A stretch of DNA of 11,847 bases. Source: Verrucomicrobiota bacterium. GTDB taxonomy: Bacteria > Verrucomicrobiota > Verrucomicrobiia > Opitutales > Coraliomargaritaceae. Shown in pieces: positions 1 through 6,909 of the stretch. Under the pieces are notes generated by a model. The model did not search any database, was not told where the DNA came from, and saw only the letters and a list, made by a program, of their open reading frames with translations. A program made the position numbers and the translations under genes. Position 1 is the stretch's first letter. Every line of letters starts with the position of its first letter. The stretch spans positions 1 to 11,847 of the forward strand of contig JAQCDT010000024.1 of NCBI GenBank assembly GCA_027620575.1, written 5' to 3'.

Positions 1-273
1 TGTTTCTGGGTATTCCTCATCAGCAATAATTTTTAATTCGGAAATTTCTTTTCTTGGGCCCACAAAATTAAAAAGACTGACTGAATTTACCGTATGCTCT
101 TCAAAATACTGTTCCGAACAGTCACGAATTTTATTTAAGTTTTCTTTGATCTTACTTCTTTCGCTTCGTTCACTAGACTCTTGCAAAATTGGATAGGTGA
201 TAATCAACAATAAAAACAAAGCAACCACCGATAAAAAAAATTCGATTATGGTGAAGCCGTGTTTGTTTGCCAT
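1..273 (-). CDS. Type IV prepilin-like / pseudopilin protein, 3' part outside window
   Basis: The gene reads leftward and stays open to the window edge, giving 91 residues with no stop. The N-terminus has a short leader, MANKHG, followed by FTIIE. This is the class III signal cut after Gly by prepilin peptidase, with the invariant Glu at mature position 5. A hydrophobic helix follows (mature residues about 1-24, rich in F, L, V, I), then a charged, Ser/Glu/Arg-rich helix. That is the N-terminal half of type IV pilins and type II secretion pseudopilins, which assemble into inner-membrane-anchored filaments. The part after about residue 45 (EQYFEEHTVNSV, then LFNFVGP) resembles, from memory, small prepilin-like proteins of Verrucomicrobiota. 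An in-frame ATG at 282 would give the leader MQIMANKHG and is also possible; neither start has a ribosome binding site. The gene starts 36 bases after the stop of the FGE-domain gene, so co-transcription is likely. Pilus versus secretion role cannot be told. Confidence 0.8.
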   Translation of the reverse strand, partial: MANKHGFTIIEFFLSVVALFLLLIITYPILQESSERSERSKIKENLNKIRDCSEQYFEEHTVNSVSLFNFVGPRKEISELKIIADEEYPET

Positions 274-309
274 AATTTGCATATCATTAATCAATGAAAA
301 AATTAAAGT

Positions 310-2007
310 TTACTCAACAACAAAGCGAAAGCCGATTAGACGACTTCGCTCATTTCGATTTACCATCCTAACAGGCACTGAATAAATTGTATTCAAACGA
401 TCATTAAAATGGCCGCCAATATGTTTAACCCGTTCATTCTCAAAAACACCATCACTAAAGAGCCACTCACTGACATTACCCAATAAATCATAGAACCCTT
501 CCCCTAGTGGTTCTTTACTCGCCAAATTTGTTAATTTTCCTTCCTCAGCATTAGAAACTACAAATTTTTCAAGTTTTATGTAACGAAGTGGCCCAATCGC
601 TGATCGAAATTCATGTTCCTTAGGCAAGCGCACACGCAAGCCCATAATCCAAGATAAGCGTAAACAGAAATCATTCGCCTCATTCCAATTGACTGATTCA
701 ACTGGCATTAATTCCCCTACAAAACGACTCGGATTATATCCAGCAATTGTAGAGTACAGAGCCTGAGATACTTCAGTTTTCAACATTCTTACCCCTGGTT
801 CGTTTGGAACAGAAATCAAATTTTCATAAATACGATCTTGTACGAGTTCGATATCATTTCGTATGAGATTAAGAACTTTAACCTTCAGTTTTAATCCATC
901 ATCATTGTAAGAACTTAAAGGAAACTCTTCATCCATTCTTTGAAGTGCGTCTGCAATCCTTGAAATCTTGTCCTTAGCTGATAATAACTTTCTTCGCCTT
1001 AAATCATTATCAATCTGAAAATTTAAAGCATTGATGCGCTCGCCCAAGGAATAGCTTGCAGCTGATTGATTCTTTCTTCTTAAATCATTCACCCTATCAA
1101 TTGAGCTATAAGGGCTATCCGGGAATGATGTATTCAACTCATCTTGTAGTTCCATAGCCTCCTCATAAAAAGCTGCGGCCTCAGACTGATCTCCTGTTTC
1201 AACTAAAGCATCTGCTTTATTTTCCAAATCATTTATTTGATTATGCAAAGGAGTGCTTTGGAATTTCAATTGTTTAAGCTTCAAGGAATTCAGCTTTAGA
1301 CCATCCGCTAAGTCAGAGCTACGATATTCAGAGTTTAAATACTGTTGCTTTTCGATAATATCAGTCAGTAAGTTAGCTGCTTCTATCCATTTTTCTTCAT
1401 TCTTTAACGCTTCAACCTGTGCTTCATCATCTAGAATTTGCTGATAAAAAGGGTAGGCATTTAAATAAGTTAATCGTCGATCTAACTTAGCCATACGATT
1501 GATATCATATAAAGAGCTCAATGTGTAAGATTCATTAATTTTTCTCTGTAAAGTAATTGCCTCTTCCATTGCCTCAATTGCAGCTAAATAATTCGCTTCA
1601 TCATAAAGATTTTGACTCACCATTTCTTTTTCCAAACTCAACTGATAAATTTCTTCAGAAAGCACTTGGTCGTATCGTTGCTTAAGATAGCTTAAGCGCT
1701 GCTTTGCGGATTCACTATAATAAGGTAACCCTTTTACATACGCCTCTTGAAATTCAATAGCCTCTAATAACAATAAGGCATCCTCTTTAGACATCTTTCT
1801 TAAAGAAATAAGTTCCTCAAATTGCCCCTCCGATTCAAAGCTCTTTAATCGCATAGCTTCAATTTCTTCGGAAACTTCTAAAGTATCACTGAATGCCTCT
1901 TCGGAACTGTAATCAATTTTCTTAGGCCCTGAAACCATCAAAAAAGCAAAAAACCCTATCAAAGCTACGGGTATTAAAATTAAGGAAATGATTTTTTCAA
2001 CAGACAT
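310..2007 (-). CDS. Membrane-anchored helical-repeat protein with C-terminal FGE-sulfatase-like domain
   Basis: 565 residues. Residues 6-25 form one hydrophobic membrane segment near the N-terminus (signal anchor), so most of the protein is probably outside the cytoplasm. Residues about 60-395 are charged and helical and contain degenerate repeats with a 67-residue period, TPR-like in spacing. Residues about 400-565 match the formylglycine-generating-enzyme (FGE-sulfatase, C-type-lectin-like) fold: GYNPSRFVG, then PVESVNWNEANDFC, RLPKEHEF, GFYDLLGNVSEW, GGHF and the final GFRFVVE. The only cysteine seen in this domain is in NDFC; the two active-site cysteines of true FGE near the C-terminus are absent. 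A catalytic role is therefore unlikely and a binding or structural role is inferred. The start is the ATG at 2007, just before the membrane segment, with no ribosome binding site. It is divergent from tyrA and is followed after 36 bases by a prepilin-like gene, which suggests a pilus or surface function. Confidence 0.8.
   Translation of the reverse strand: MSVEKIISLILIPVALIGFFAFLMVSGPKKIDYSSEEAFSDTLEVSEEIEAMRLKSFESEGQFEELISLRKMSKEDALLLLEAIEFQEAYVKGLPYYSESAKQRLSYLKQRYDQVLSEEIYQLSLEKEMVSQNLYDEANYLAAIEAMEEAITLQRKINESYTLSSLYDINRMAKLDRRLTYLNAYPFYQQILDDEAQVEALKNEEKWIEAANLLTDIIEKQQYLNSEYRSSDLADGLKLNSLKLKQLKFQSTPLHNQINDLENKADALVETGDQSEAAAFYEEAMELQDELNTSFPDSPYSSIDRVNDLRRKNQSAASYSLGERINALNFQIDNDLRRRKLLSAKDKISRIADALQRMDEEFPLSSYNDDGLKLKVKVLNLIRNDIELVQDRIYENLISVPNEPGVRMLKTEVSQALYSTIAGYNPSRFVGELMPVESVNWNEANDFCLRLSWIMGLRVRLPKEHEFRSAIGPLRYIKLEKFVVSNAEEGKLTNLASKEPLGEGFYDLLGNVSEWLFSDGVFENERVKHIGGHFNDRLNTIYSVPVRMVNRNERSRLIGFRFVVE
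823..1827 (-). repeat. Five degenerate ~67-residue helical repeats inside the FGE-domain protein
   Basis: The encoded residues about 61-395 divide into units of 67 residues. The clearest anchor is an aromatic residue after a short helix: Y161, Y228, F295 and F362 are each exactly 67 apart. It is preceded by LQRKINES, QQYLNSE, LQDELNTS and LQRMDEE. A fifth, more divergent copy has L94 in that place and FQEAY before it, with an apparent deletion of about 7 residues afterwards. Each unit reads as a pair of helices with a conserved EA/AA pair before the LQ motif, as in two TPR-like hairpins. Boundaries are approximate, and the repeat is seen only at protein level. Confidence 0.6.
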
Positions 2008-2130
2008 ACGAAAGATAGATATAATAACAAAAGTGTGAAAATAAAGATATGTCTATTTCAATCAAGTAAAAGAAATTAGAAAAAAATCACTTATTGCGCT
2101 TCTTAAAAAGACTGTTTAGATGTCTCACTT

Positions 2131-2988
2131 ATGTATAATTCATTAAGCATAATTGGGCCAGGATTACTCGGAGCTTCAATCGCGATGTCGGTTTATGAGA
2201 AGAAATTGGCTAAAGAAATCCATTTATGGGGACGCAATGAAGAGAAACGCAACAGTTGCCTAAAAAATAAATGGTGTGATTATGTGCATGAATCTTTAGA
2301 AAGTGCCGTTAAGCATAGTGACTTTATCGTATTATGCACCCCCGTGGATACGATCATTCCGATTCTGGAAACCATCGCTCCACACTTATCGCCAGGCACT
2401 ATCGTGACTGATGTAGGCAGCGTAAAGGGAAGTATTTGCTCGCAAGCTGAGACTATTCCAAATGATAATCAGTTTCATTTCATTGGCTCTCATCCAATGG
2501 CTGGCTCAGAAAAAAGCGGGATGGAGTATGCAAATGCAGATTTATTAAAACAGGCCACTTGTATTATCACCCCGACTGAACATAGCGATCCACTCGCCTT
2601 AGAAAAAGTCACCCAATTTTGGTCTGAACTTGAAATGAATCCCGTGCAGATGTCCTCTGAAGAACATGACTCACTCATTGCAGGGATTAGTCATTTGCCT
2701 CATATCGTTGCTTCGGTACTTGCTGCTTCATTATCTGAAATACCCGATGAACAATTTAAGTATGCCGGCGGAGGGCTCAAAGACACCACCCGAGTCGCTG
2801 GAGGCAACCCAAAGTTATGGCAGTCTATACTCGCTCAAAATTCCAAACCCATTCTTAACTCTATCGACCAATTTGAACAAACACTCAAAGCGCTCAAAAA
2901 TAGCTTAGCCTCAGAAGACCTTGATAGTTTGCAGGCGATTTTAAATGAAGGACAATTGGTAAGAAAAACCATTGAAAAATCTAAATAG
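2131..2988 (+). CDS. tyrA: Prephenate (or arogenate) dehydrogenase
   Basis: 285 residues. It oxidatively decarboxylates prephenate to 4-hydroxyphenylpyruvate (or arogenate to tyrosine) with NAD(P)+, in the tyrosine branch of aromatic amino acid synthesis in the cytoplasm. The N-terminus is a Rossmann fold with IIGPGLLGAS (dinucleotide loop GxGxxG, residues 9-14). Residues 118-130 read IGSHPMAGSEKSG; H121 corresponds to the substrate-contacting His of known TyrA enzymes. GISHLPH (185-191) and GGGLKDTTR (213-221) belong to the C-terminal helical dimer domain, with R221 as the likely carboxylate-binding Arg. No chorismate mutase or ACT domain is present, so this is the single-domain form and feedback control by an ACT domain is not expected. 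An in-frame stop a short way upstream makes the ATG at 2131 the natural start. The gene opens the plus-strand run and lies 30 bases before aroA. Confidence 0.95.
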   Translation: MYNSLSIIGPGLLGASIAMSVYEKKLAKEIHLWGRNEEKRNSCLKNKWCDYVHESLESAVKHSDFIVLCTPVDTIIPILETIAPHLSPGTIVTDVGSVKGSICSQAETIPNDNQFHFIGSHPMAGSEKSGMEYANADLLKQATCIITPTEHSDPLALEKVTQFWSELEMNPVQMSSEEHDSLIAGISHLPHIVASVLAASLSEIPDEQFKYAGGGLKDTTRVAGGNPKLWQSILAQNSKPILNSIDQFEQTLKALKNSLASEDLDSLQAILNEGQLVRKTIEKSK

Positions 2989-3018
2989 CGTTCAATCTAT
3001 TATCCATTGAATTAAACT

Positions 3019-4383
3019 GTGAGTGTACCTTTAGCCATATTACCATTTAAACGTCCTCTATCTGGAATATTATCATTGCCAGGCTCAAAAAGCATTACAA
3101 ATCGCGCATTAATTATTGCCGCACTTTGCGATGGCCCAATAACACTTAATGGCGCTTTATTCAGTCGTGATACCCTAATTATGATCGAGGCGCTTCGCCA
3201 ACTTGGATTCGAAATCTTGGCCGACACAGAAAATTCTATTATTCAAATCAAAGGGCAAGCCGGTGCCATTCCTAATAAATCTGCATCCATTGATGTTGGA
3301 AATGCCGGCACTGCTGCACGATTTATCACTGCCTTTCTCGCCCTGCAAAAAGAAGGAGAATATAGGCTAGACGGAGATCCTCAAATGCGAGACAGGCCAA
3401 TGAAAGGACTGATTGATGCATTGACCGAACTAGGCTCTGCAACATTCACTTTTTTGGAAAAACCGTTTCATTTTCCTTTTCAAATGAAAACGCACACGCC
3501 CCAAAAAGGATACGCTCAAGTAGATGCCTCCGCTAGCAGCCAAATTCTTTCCGCTTTACTATTAACACTGCCTGCTTGTAAGCAAGCTATCCAACTCGAT
3601 TGCCCAAATGTACGAACTGCCTACGTCCAAGTTACTGAGCAAATTAAATCACACTTCGGTATTTCGAAATCTGCCATGACTGAGGAAGGTGCTTTCTTTA
3701 TAGAGAATAATTCATACCTAAGGCCTCAAGATTCCCAATTCCTTATTGAGCCCGATTTATCCGCTGCCAGTTATTTTTTTGCACTCACTGTATTGCATGG
3801 AGGATCGCTTTCTATCAAAAACATTCCAGCCAAGCCCATACAAGGAGATGCCGCATTCGCCGAGCTTCTCAAATTTCATACCTTGCAAATAACTCCTGAA
3901 AAAAATCAGTGGAATATTCAACGCCCAATTGAAAGTTCGATTCATAAAGATCTTGCCGATTTTAATTTTAATCTATTCTCCGATACTTTTTTAACCTATG
4001 CTGCAATTGCACCGCTCCTAAATAAAGAAACCACTATCACAGGAATTAAGCACACCCGTCTTCAGGAAACGGATCGAGTTTCCGCAATGGCTACAGAACT
4101 TAAAAAACTCGGACAAACTGTGATTGAGACCGAAGATTCATTGAAAATAATCAGTGATAAAAATGCCCTGGTCGAAAAAGCAAAAGCCGCTCGAGCAACA
4201 GGAAATACTTTAGAAATTGAAACCTACGAAGATCATCGCTTTGCCATGAGTTTTGGGATACTTGGTACTTATGATTTATTAGAAGATGGACAAGCCTGGT
4301 TAAGTATAAAAGATCCTGAATGTTGCGGAAAAACCTTCCCTGATTTTTTTCATACACTAGAAAGCCTAAGACATGACCGCTAA
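3019..4383 (+). CDS. aroA: 3-phosphoshikimate 1-carboxyvinyltransferase (EPSP synthase)
   Basis: 454 residues. It transfers the enolpyruvyl group of phosphoenolpyruvate to shikimate-3-phosphate, the sixth step of the shikimate pathway. Visible family motifs: LPGSKSITNRA (K24, S25 and R29 bind substrate), VGNAGTAARF (93-102), RDRPM (124-128), SASSQ (171-175), FSDTFLT with the likely catalytic Asp (D322), RLQETDR (E350), YEDHRFAM (403-410) and PECCGKTFPDFF (K438). The Gly of the NAGTA loop, whose change to Ala gives glyphosate tolerance in other enzymes, is kept. The residue after the loop Arg is Phe, where E. coli has Pro. The start is GTG at 3019: an in-frame TAA lies two codons upstream and no other start precedes the SKS motif. 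The end overlaps the cmk start by 11 bases. Confidence 0.96.
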   Translation: MSVPLAILPFKRPLSGILSLPGSKSITNRALIIAALCDGPITLNGALFSRDTLIMIEALRQLGFEILADTENSIIQIKGQAGAIPNKSASIDVGNAGTAARFITAFLALQKEGEYRLDGDPQMRDRPMKGLIDALTELGSATFTFLEKPFHFPFQMKTHTPQKGYAQVDASASSQILSALLLTLPACKQAIQLDCPNVRTAYVQVTEQIKSHFGISKSAMTEEGAFFIENNSYLRPQDSQFLIEPDLSAASYFFALTVLHGGSLSIKNIPAKPIQGDAAFAELLKFHTLQITPEKNQWNIQRPIESSIHKDLADFNFNLFSDTFLTYAAIAPLLNKETTITGIKHTRLQETDRVSAMATELKKLGQTVIETEDSLKIISDKNALVEKAKAARATGNTLEIETYEDHRFAMSFGILGTYDLLEDGQAWLSIKDPECCGKTFPDFFHTLESLRHDR

Positions 4384-5056
4384 TTTTGAGCAGACTTTAA
4401 ATATCATTTCTCTAGATGGTGCCGCAGCGACTGGTAAATCGTCCACCGCTCATGCTGTTGCAGAAGCGCTTAATTACTTACATGTAGATACCGGCTCACA
4501 CTATCGCATCATTTGTTATCACTTAAATGAAAAATCGATCCATCCAATAGAAAGTCCCGAACTCTTAGCTGCATTAAATGGATTCAAGGTCGACACTATA
4601 CTGAAAAAGAATTCGGTTCTTTTTGAAATTGATCAAAGGGAAGTCGAATCCGATGACTTGCGTTCCTATACTGTAAACACTCAGGTGTCTCAATTTGCTT
4701 CTCTCAAACCAGTCAGAGACTTTCTGCTTCGCTATCAACGTTCATTAGTGAATTTTGCCCGAAGGAATCATTTCAAAGGTATGATCGTTGAAGGAAGAGA
4801 CATTGGTAGTGTTGTTTTCCCTGATGCCACTTTAAAAATATTTCTTGAAGCTGATGAGAGTACACGAATCGCTCGCAGAGAAAAAGAAGGCCATACAGAT
4901 GTTATCAATGAAAGAGATACCATTGATGCAACTCGGAAACTCTCCCCACTCACCTGCCCAAAGGATGCATTAAGCATCAACACTTCACGGCTCTCTCTTG
5001 ACGAAGTCGTCTCTATAATCTTAAAAGAATTATCACAAAAAGATGAGTCTAAGTGA
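4373..5056 (+). CDS. cmk: (d)CMP kinase (cytidylate kinase)
   Basis: 227 residues. It phosphorylates CMP and dCMP with ATP in pyrimidine nucleotide recycling. The P-loop GAAATGKSST is at residues 16-25. VDTGSHYR (38-45) stands in the usual DTGAMYR position, and VEGRDIGSVVFPDA is the family's signature. The C-terminal part has ERDTIDATRKLSPL followed by DALSINTS. The segment between the arginine-rich helix (RIARREKEG) and ERD is only about 6 residues, where E. coli Cmk has a longer helix. The insert is therefore shortened although overall length is the same as in E. coli. The ATG lies inside the end of aroA, and the 3' end overlaps plsC by 14 bases, so translation of all three is probably coupled. 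The aroA-cmk pair is common across bacteria; here plsC follows in place of rpsA. Confidence 0.93.
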   Translation: MTANFEQTLNIISLDGAAATGKSSTAHAVAEALNYLHVDTGSHYRIICYHLNEKSIHPIESPELLAALNGFKVDTILKKNSVLFEIDQREVESDDLRSYTVNTQVSQFASLKPVRDFLLRYQRSLVNFARRNHFKGMIVEGRDIGSVVFPDATLKIFLEADESTRIARREKEGHTDVINERDTIDATRKLSPLTCPKDALSINTSRLSLDEVVSIILKELSQKDESK

Positions 5057-5699
5057 GCTTTTAAAAACCATCCCTGATCCCTACGAAATTGTAAGGCGTA
5101 CCTTAAATGCTTACTTCACTACATTTCACGATCACACTGCATCAGGGTTACACAACATTCCCAAAACAGGCCCCATTATATTCGCTTCCAATCACTCAAG
5201 CTTTTATGACCCTCCCGTAATAGGCATCAAAAGCCCTCGACCCATTCACTACTTAGCAAGAGATACTTTATTTAAAGGATTCTTCGGAGAATGCTTACAG
5301 GCCATCGGAACTATTCCTATTGCAAGAGGGACCGCTGACGTAACTTCCATTAAAGCCATTTTTAAGGCACTCAAAAAAGGCGAAGCAACTGCCATCTTCC
5401 CTGAAGGAACTCGCTCTCTTGACGGCTCTTTACAAGACCCTCAAGCAGGCACTGGAATGATTGCGATAAAATCAAAAGCAACTGTTGTTCCAACTCGAAT
5501 CTTTGGGGCCTTTGAAGCCTTTGGACGCAATGAAAAATTTCCTACCCTCAATAAACCGATACACATTGTGTACGGTGAACCTCTTTCTTATGAAGCTTTA
5601 GACCCCGGAAAAGAACATCCTGAACGTTATCTCGAAGCATCAAAAAAAATCATGCATGCTATCGACAAAATCCAAGCAACCGATATTCCTATAGTATAA
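5043..5699 (+). CDS. plsC: 1-acyl-sn-glycerol-3-phosphate acyltransferase (PlsC family)
   Basis: 218 residues. The family acylates lysophosphatidic acid to phosphatidic acid at the cytoplasmic membrane, the second acylation in phospholipid synthesis. Motif I is NHSSFYD (H51 and D56, the HX4D catalytic pair), preceded by GPIIFASN. Motif II is TIPIARG, motif III is FPEGTRS (residues 119-125) and motif IV is the VVPT segment. No strong transmembrane helix is seen before motif I, so membrane attachment is probably peripheral or through the amphipathic N-terminus. The start ATG at 5043 overlaps cmk by 14 bases, and purM follows after 3 bases. Acyl-donor preference cannot be read from the sequence, and a related lysophospholipid acyltransferase remains possible. 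A cmk-plsC pairing also occurs in Firmicutes. Confidence 0.92.
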   Translation: MSLSELLKTIPDPYEIVRRTLNAYFTTFHDHTASGLHNIPKTGPIIFASNHSSFYDPPVIGIKSPRPIHYLARDTLFKGFFGECLQAIGTIPIARGTADVTSIKAIFKALKKGEATAIFPEGTRSLDGSLQDPQAGTGMIAIKSKATVVPTRIFGAFEAFGRNEKFPTLNKPIHIVYGEPLSYEALDPGKEHPERYLEASKKIMHAIDKIQATDIPIV

Positions 5700-5702
5700 A
5701 TT

Positions 5703-6887
5703 ATGAACCAAGATCGCTATACCTTAAGGGGTGTCTCCTCGACAAAAGACGAAGTGCATGCCGTTGTTGATAAAATGAGCAAAGGACTTTTCCCCGGAGC
5801 TTTTTGCAAAATAAATCCCGATTTTTTAACGGATAATCCAGATAAATGCTGTGTTATTCATTCAGATGGTTCAGGCACTAAAAGCACCCTGGCCTATCTA
5901 CATTACAAAGAAACAGGCGACCCTTCCGCTTTTAGAAAGACCGCTCAGGATAGCATGGTCATGAATATTGATGACCTTATCTGCATTGGAGTTACCGACC
6001 ATATCCTAATCTCCAGTACCATTAACCGCAATGCTCGCAATATTCCTGGCCCCGTATTAGCTGAACTCATTTCCGGCACCGAATCTTTTCTACAATCCCT
6101 TCGTGATAATGACATCGACATTCAGAGCGGAGGCGGTGAAACAGCCGATGTCGGCGACCTGACCCCTACCGTTACTGTAGATTCGTGTGCTGTTGCCGTT
6201 ATTGATCGAGACCAAGTCATTGACAATGCGAACATAACTCCCGGCCTTTCCATTGTTGGCTTAGCGTCTTATGGTCAGGCAAGTTACGAAAACTTTTATA
6301 ATTCAGGTATTGGTAGCAATGGATTGACCAGTGCAAGACATGACTTACTCGCAAAATATTATTTTGAAAAATATCCTGAAACAACCGACCGTCAAACGGA
6401 CAGCCAATACCTTTACTGTGGTCCCTATAAAATGGAAGACGCGCTTCCTGACTCCAATCTAACCGTAGGCGAAGCCCTGCTCAGCCCAACGCGCACGTAC
6501 GCACCCGTCATCAAGAAACTCTTATCTGAATACCGATCTAGCATCAAAGGCATGGTGCATTGTTCGGGAGGCGGGCAAACCAAATGCTTACGCTTTGGTA
6601 CTGAGGTTCATTTCATAAAAGATTCTCTTTTGCCGATACCGCCTATTTTTAAAGCCATACAAAAAGCAAGCCAAACCACCGATGAAGAAATGTACCGTGT
6701 TTATAATATGGGACATCGATTAGAAATCTATTGTTTGCCTGAAGTAGCCGACGCGATCATTCAAACGAGCGAATCTTTCGGCATTGAAGCTAAGGTCGTA
6801 GGTCGAACTGAGGCTAAGCAAAGTGATGGCAAATCAAACACACTTTCAATTCATCATCAGGATAAAGAGCTGAACTATACCCTATAA
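5703..6887 (+). CDS. purM: Phosphoribosylformylglycinamidine cyclo-ligase (AIR synthase), long Bacteroidota-like form
   Basis: 394 residues, against about 345 for E. coli PurM. It closes the imidazole ring of FGAM to AIR with ATP, the fifth step of purine synthesis. PurM-family signatures in order: HSDGSGTKSTLAY (53-65), MVMNIDDLICIG (85-96, the ND(L) metal/ATP region), GGGETAD (143-149), the SNGLTSARH loop, LLSPTRTYAPVIKKLL, GMVHCSGGGQTK and YRVYNMGHRLEIY. From memory these extended motifs, and the start MNQDRYTLRGVSS, are closer to the PurM of Bacteroides and relatives than to the E. coli type. No other purine gene lies in the window. The ATG lies 3 bases after the plsC stop, so it belongs to the same transcript. 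I judge purM more likely than another AIR-synthase-fold enzyme (ThiL, SelD, HypE) because the glycine-rich loops fit PurM. Confidence 0.88.
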   Translation: MNQDRYTLRGVSSTKDEVHAVVDKMSKGLFPGAFCKINPDFLTDNPDKCCVIHSDGSGTKSTLAYLHYKETGDPSAFRKTAQDSMVMNIDDLICIGVTDHILISSTINRNARNIPGPVLAELISGTESFLQSLRDNDIDIQSGGGETADVGDLTPTVTVDSCAVAVIDRDQVIDNANITPGLSIVGLASYGQASYENFYNSGIGSNGLTSARHDLLAKYYFEKYPETTDRQTDSQYLYCGPYKMEDALPDSNLTVGEALLSPTRTYAPVIKKLLSEYRSSIKGMVHCSGGGQTKCLRFGTEVHFIKDSLLPIPPIFKAIQKASQTTDEEMYRVYNMGHRLEIYCLPEVADAIIQTSESFGIEAKVVGRTEAKQSDGKSNTLSIHHQDKELNYTL

Positions 6888-6909
6888 ATAGTATCCTAAT
6901 GCATTCAAA

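Noticed and set aside
284..297. Small hairpin (TCATT/AATGA) between the FGE-protein gene and the prepilin gene
   Set aside because: Only five A-T-rich pairs; too weak for a terminator and expected by chance in this AT-rich gap.
310..740. FGE-like C-terminus as a variable protein of a diversity-generating retroelement
   Set aside because: DGR target proteins use this fold, but no reverse transcriptase, template repeat or near-repeat of the C-terminal codons is seen in the window.
2039..2058. Imperfect AT-rich palindrome in the spacer between the FGE-protein gene and tyrA
   Set aside because: Eight of ten pairs match but almost all are A-T; no second copy and no known operator resemblance.
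2094..2122. TTGCGC and TAGATG, 17 bases apart, as a tyrA promoter
   Set aside because: Each hexamer matches only half of the sigma-70 consensus and the start would fall almost on the ATG; not strong enough to list.
2991..3011. TTCAAT/ATTGAA hairpin between tyrA and aroA
   Set aside because: Six pairs with a nine-base loop and no T-run; unlikely to be stable or to terminate.
3012..3227. Antisense open frames over aroA and other genes
   Set aside because: They mirror strongly supported genes, encode no recognisable motifs and have no independent start signals.
3019..4383. Glyphosate-tolerant (class II) AroA
   Set aside because: The loop Gly is retained in NAGTAAR and the other motifs do not clearly show the class II pattern; the Phe in place of Pro alone is not convincing.
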